A program made the position numbers and the translations under genes. The notes beneath the pieces are model-generated. The model was not told where the DNA came from, ran no database searches, and saw nothing but the letters and a program-made list of their open reading frames with translations. From positions 1 through 64,000 of the forward strand of contig NZ_JWTA01000015.1 in NCBI RefSeq assembly GCF_000813825.1: a DNA stretch of 64,000 nt, written 5' to 3'. Source of the stretch: Chryseobacterium taiwanense. GTDB lineage: Bacteria; Bacteroidota; Bacteroidia; Flavobacteriales; Weeksellaceae. Numbering within the stretch: position 1 is the stretch's first letter; the number at the start of each line of letters is the position of its first letter. Of this stretch, positions 61,076 through 64,000 are shown piece after piece.

Positions 61076-61407
61076 TGAAAAAATCAAGTTCTATACAATT
61101 GCTTTTTGTAACAGGAATTCTTGCTTCATGTACCCAAAACAAACCTGAAGACCAATGGAAGAATGAGAAAAAAGTATACATGAGATCTGATTCTACAGCA
61201 TCTTATACCAGAAGCCATGGTTTTATGCCGGGATTTTTTTGGTATCATGCTTTCAGACCTTATGGTTCATTTCATAACGGCTCTTATCAGAAAGCAGGAT
61301 ATTACAGTGATGCTATAAGCTCAAAATCGAATATCGGCAGAAGCACTTATAAAGGAAATGTAACAAGAGGAGGATTGGGAAGAAGCGGATTTAGAGCATC
61401 ATCATAA
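61075..61407 (+). CDS. Small lipoprotein, Gly/Ser/Tyr/Arg-rich (110 aa)
   Basis: A lipoprotein signal (LLFVTGILASC). The mature part has GFMPGFFWYHAFRPYGSFHN and ends in low-complexity Ser/Gly/Arg sequence (TRGGLGRSGFRASS), resembling proteins of the YgiB type that often stand before a glutathionylspermidine-synthase-like gene. Linked one base after the preceding gene and 2 bp before the next. Confidence 0.65.
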   Translation: MKKSSSIQLLFVTGILASCTQNKPEDQWKNEKKVYMRSDSTASYTRSHGFMPGFFWYHAFRPYGSFHNGSYQKAGYYSDAISSKSNIGRSTYKGNVTRGGLGRSGFRASS

Positions 61408-61409
61408 TT

Positions 61410-62537
61410 ATGGAAAGAATTACCTCCGGTTTCCGAAAAAACTGGGAACACAAACTTGAAAATTTAGGCTTTGGATACCATTCTTTAGAAGGTCTTTATT
61501 GGGATGAAAGCCATTATTATCAGTTCTCATCAGAAGAAATCAACAAAATAGAAAATGCGACTGCCGAGCTTTGGCAAATGTGCCTTGAAGCGGTAGATTA
61601 TATTATTGAAAAAAGTCTTTGGCACCGATTCAATATTCCTGACTGGTTTAAAAACTATATCATTACAAGCTGGGAAGAAGACCATCCTTCTATCTATGGT
61701 AGATTTGATTTTGGTTTTGACGGTACTAACCTCAAACTTTTAGAGTTCAATGCAGACACTCCGACATCTTTGTATGAAGCTTCTGTAGTGCAATGGTACT
61801 GGCTTCAGGAAATGTATCCGTACAAAGATCAGTTCAATTCTATCCACGAAAAGCTGGTTGATTACTGGAAGTATCTTAAGAACTATATGAATCCTCATTA
61901 TATCTATTTCGCATCGCTTACGAATATTGAAGATGCAACGAATGTGGAATATATAAGGGATTGCGCCACTCAAGCCGGGTTTGACACTGAATTTATCGCG
62001 ATTCAGGATATTGGCTGGGCAGAAGACATTGAAGAATTTATTGCAGGAGATAAAACCATTATGGAATATATCTTCAAATTATATCCTTATGAATGGATTC
62101 TTGAGGATGGTTTTGGAGAAAAGCTTATTAAAAATAATTTCAGATCTCAATGGATAGAACCTGCCTGGAAATTATTGCTTTCTTCAAAAGCTATTTTACC
62201 TATTCTTTGGGAACTTTATCCTAATCACCCTTATTTACTTGAATCCTATTTTGAGCCCAAACATCTAACTGATTTCGTAAAAAAACCTATCTATTCAAGA
62301 GAAGGCGCCAATGTGACATTGTTTAAAAATAATATGCCTTTGGAGCAAAATGACGGAGTATACGGGAAAGAAGGCTATATCTATCAACAACTGTTTGATC
62401 TCCCTAATTTCAATGGAAATTATCCTGTTATCGGAAGCTGGATAATTGGTCAGGAATCTGCCGGAATTGGCATCAGAGAATCCGTTAATTTAATTACCAA
62501 TAATCAGAGTCGTTTTATCCCTCATCTGATTGATTAA
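61410..62537 (+). CDS. Glutathionylspermidine synthase family protein
   Basis: A 375-residue ATP-grasp protein of the C-terminal Gsp-synthetase family (YgiC/YjfC-like). Recognised segments: RFDFGFDGTNLKLLEFNADT with PTSLYEASVVQWYW, the LKPYEWI-like KLYPYEWILEDGFGE, then LPILWELYPNHPYLLES and the ATP-grasp end YVGKEG-like GVYGKEGYIYQQL. No amidase domain, so whether it makes glutathionylspermidine or joins another amine to a peptide is unclear. The lipoprotein pair upstream suggests an envelope-linked substrate. Confidence 0.88.
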   Translation: MERITSGFRKNWEHKLENLGFGYHSLEGLYWDESHYYQFSSEEINKIENATAELWQMCLEAVDYIIEKSLWHRFNIPDWFKNYIITSWEEDHPSIYGRFDFGFDGTNLKLLEFNADTPTSLYEASVVQWYWLQEMYPYKDQFNSIHEKLVDYWKYLKNYMNPHYIYFASLTNIEDATNVEYIRDCATQAGFDTEFIAIQDIGWAEDIEEFIAGDKTIMEYIFKLYPYEWILEDGFGEKLIKNNFRSQWIEPAWKLLLSSKAILPILWELYPNHPYLLESYFEPKHLTDFVKKPIYSREGANVTLFKNNMPLEQNDGVYGKEGYIYQQLFDLPNFNGNYPVIGSWIIGQESAGIGIRESVNLITNNQSRFIPHLID

Positions 62538-62546
62538 CATAAAAAA

Positions 62547-62565
62547 GGAGCTTGATATAAGCTCC
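62547..62565. terminator. Bidirectional terminator
   Basis: GGAGCTT (62547-62553) pairs with AAGCTCC (62559-62565), flanked by A and T runs, between converging genes. Confidence 0.85.
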
Positions 62566-62587
62566 TTTTTTATTTTCTTTATTTCTA

Positions 62588-63106
62588 TTAAGAATGTCCA
62601 AATCCGATATTTCCTTTTTTCCCGGATAAATTCTTCTTAAAATCGATCATTCTTAGAGCGGTTACTGCTGCTTCCACGCCTTTATTTCCAAGATCTCCTC
62701 CACTTCTTGCAATAGACTGCTCTTTGGTATCATCAGTCAGTACACAGAAGATGGTAGGGGTATCGGTAAGGATATTGCAATCTTTGATCCCTTGAGCTAC
62801 TGCAGAACAAACGAAGTCAAAATGAGGCGTTTCTCCGCGAATAACGCAGCCAATCGCAATTACTGCATCATATTTTCGCTCTTTACAAAGCTGCATACTC
62901 GCATAGTTCAATTCAAATGCTCCGGGAACTGAGAAAAGCGTAATATTCTCACTCTTCACCCCTTCTTTTTCAAGAATTTCCAATGCTGCATCACGAAGGT
63001 TGTACGTTACAAAATCATTCCACTCAGAAAAAACAATGCCGATTGAAAACTCATCGGCATTAGTTATATGAAGTGGCTTGTAATCGGAAAGATTAACTGT
63101 TGCCAT
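62588..63106 (-). CDS. ribH: 6,7-dimethyl-8-ribityllumazine synthase
   Basis: Penultimate riboflavin enzyme. FSVPGAFELNYASMQL and AIGCVIRGETPHFDFVC are the substrate-binding loops, and the histidine in the latter is the catalytic residue; GGDLGNKGVEAAVTALRMID is the conserved end. 172 residues. It follows the TPR gene by 4 bp. Confidence 0.96.
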   Translation of the reverse strand: MATVNLSDYKPLHITNADEFSIGIVFSEWNDFVTYNLRDAALEILEKEGVKSENITLFSVPGAFELNYASMQLCKERKYDAVIAIGCVIRGETPHFDFVCSAVAQGIKDCNILTDTPTIFCVLTDDTKEQSIARSGGDLGNKGVEAAVTALRMIDFKKNLSGKKGNIGFGHS

Positions 63107-63110
63107 GTTT

Positions 63111-63818
63111 TTAATAATATTTAGTCATTTCGATATAAGAATCAGACATTCCGTTGTCGTAGTCCTGATATTTCTCGTCAATTGTAGCAAAATACTTTTT
63201 AGCTTCGGCATTTTTCTTAAGACCTAATGCTACGATTCCTGCTTTTCTTGTGAAATAATAGGCTGTGTAAGGATCATCAGAAGCAGAAGAAGCTTTATCT
63301 AATAATGCAAGCGCTTCATCATTCTTGTTAAGACCTGATTTTGCATCTGCCATTGCTCCGAATTTCATTGCCATCAACGTTTTGTTGTCAGAAGAGAATT
63401 TATCTAAAAGATCATATGCTTCCTGAAACTTCCCAGCTTTGAATTTCAATAGACCAGCATTGTAAGCTGAAAGCTTTCCAACTTTAGTCCCAGAATAGTT
63501 CTCATATGTTCCTAAAAACCCTGGATTAGCGGCAGATTTACCACCAAGAGCTTCTTTATCTTTTCCTTCAACAGCATATTTCTGTGCAGCAAGGTAACTT
63601 TTTACAGCTTCTACGTTCTTTGGAGCCTCTACAAATTGCTTATATCCAAAAAAACCTAAAACTCCCAAAACTAAAACTCCGAAAACGATTCCGATTTGTT
63701 TTGAGTATTTTTCAAGAAATCTTTCAGTGTTTAAAGCTTCTCTGTCAAGATCTTTAAAAAACTCTACTGTTTCTTTACCTTCTTGCTCATTCTGAGCATT
63801 CTTTTCCAATTTTGCCAT
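63111..63818 (-). CDS. TPR-containing membrane protein (YfgM-like)
   Basis: A 235-residue protein with one N-terminal membrane span (IGIVFGVLVLGVLGFFGYKQF, about residues 42-62) after an acidic cytoplasmic segment. TPR-like helices follow outside (KFKAGKFQEAYDLLDKFSSD, then GLNKNDEALALLDKASSASD). YfgM-like proteins attach to the SecYEG translocon area. A -7 box TAAATTTG lies at 63840-63847. Coupled to ribH. Confidence 0.85.
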   Translation of the reverse strand: MAKLEKNAQNEQEGKETVEFFKDLDREALNTERFLEKYSKQIGIVFGVLVLGVLGFFGYKQFVEAPKNVEAVKSYLAAQKYAVEGKDKEALGGKSAANPGFLGTYENYSGTKVGKLSAYNAGLLKFKAGKFQEAYDLLDKFSSDNKTLMAMKFGAMADAKSGLNKNDEALALLDKASSASDDPYTAYYFTRKAGIVALGLKKNAEAKKYFATIDEKYQDYDNGMSDSYIEMTKYY

Positions 63819-63839
63819 AAATTTTTAAAAATTGAACTG

Positions 63840-63847
63840 CAAATTTA
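63840..63847 (-). promoter_or_regulatory. -7 box (TAAATTTG) of the TPR-ribH operon
   Basis: Minus-strand match to TAnnTTTG, 22 bp before the start codon. Confidence 0.5.
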
Positions 63848-63946
63848 ATTGTTTCTTAGTGATTTACAAAATACTTTGTGCGTATTATTGATAAAAGTGA
63901 ATAAATATTCCGTGAATGAAGTAAATTGCTAATCGTCATTCATTAA

Positions 63947-63979
63947 AAAAGCTTCATAAATCACGTTTATGAAGCTTTT
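63947..63979. terminator. Terminator at the right edge
   Basis: AAAAGCTTCATAAA (63947-63960) and TTTATGAAGCTTTT (63966-63979) form a perfect 14-bp stem with a 5-nt loop. It probably ends a gene that lies to the right, outside the window. The rest of 63819-64000 holds no gene. Confidence 0.85.
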
Positions 63980-64000
63980 AACTATTGTTTGAAAATTTTT

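Noticed and set aside
1..64000. CRISPR arrays, tRNA or rRNA genes
   Set aside because: No regular repeat-spacer series and no tRNA- or rRNA-like stretch was seen on either strand.

Overview
The window comes from a low-GC Bacteroidetes chromosome, most likely Flavobacteriia close to Chryseobacterium/Elizabethkingia. The evidence is the TAnnTTTG-type -7 promoter boxes, the near absence of Shine-Dalgarno sites (A-rich leaders instead), a T9SS C-terminal sorting domain protein, two GLPGLI-family proteins, glutamine synthetase III, and a SUF operon with a flavobacterial layout.

Region 1 (1-8.3 kb) is accessory and partly decaying. It holds the 3' part of an XRE/S24 repressor, several small unknown genes and an HNH endonuclease. 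Next comes an AraC regulator divergent from an SDR oxidoreductase and two aldo/keto reductases. Two clear pseudogenes lie here: a secreted small protein with three nonsense mutations and one frameshift, and an MFS exporter broken several times.

Region 2 (8.6-26.8 kb) is the most interesting part. It is an island with an M15 peptidoglycan peptidase, a patatin phospholipase, a 1208-residue protein I cannot name, a 1517-residue tail-fibre-like protein, a short protein with the same N-terminal module, a split polymorphic toxin (584-residue carrier followed by an EndoU-like nuclease) and its likely immunity gene. Then come three orphan immunity-like genes, each behind its own terminator-promoter unit, and a WYL-domain regulator. 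Five copies of an operator-like sequence related to CGACA-N5-TGTCG lie in this island, and each starts exactly 26 bp upstream of a -7 box or a close match to one. They stand before the peptidase, the patatin, the 1208/1517 operon, the orphan immunity block and the WYL gene. My inference is one WYL-controlled regulon making lytic enzymes, a tail-fibre-like binding protein and toxins. The copy before the immunity block sits in a degenerate duplicate of the WYL promoter and first codons, so the orphan immunity genes lie between two direct repeats.

Region 3 (26.8-64 kb) is ordinary core genome: tadA, a small double-glycine-leader peptide gene, coaX, an M1 peptidase, a DinB-like protein, a nucleoside-phosphorylase-like unknown, glutamine synthetase III, an NlpC/P60 lipoprotein, the mreBCD-mrdA-rodA elongation operon, haem genes hemA-hemC-hemD-hemE interleaved with two cell-wall genes, a nitroreductase, a T9SS cargo protein, the sufABCDS operon, two GLPGLI proteins, a zinc metallopeptidase, a glutathionylspermidine-synthase-like operon, ribH and a TPR membrane protein. 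Intergenic spaces carry two families of dispersed repeats and many hairpin terminators. I saw no tRNA, rRNA, CRISPR array, transposase or integrase.
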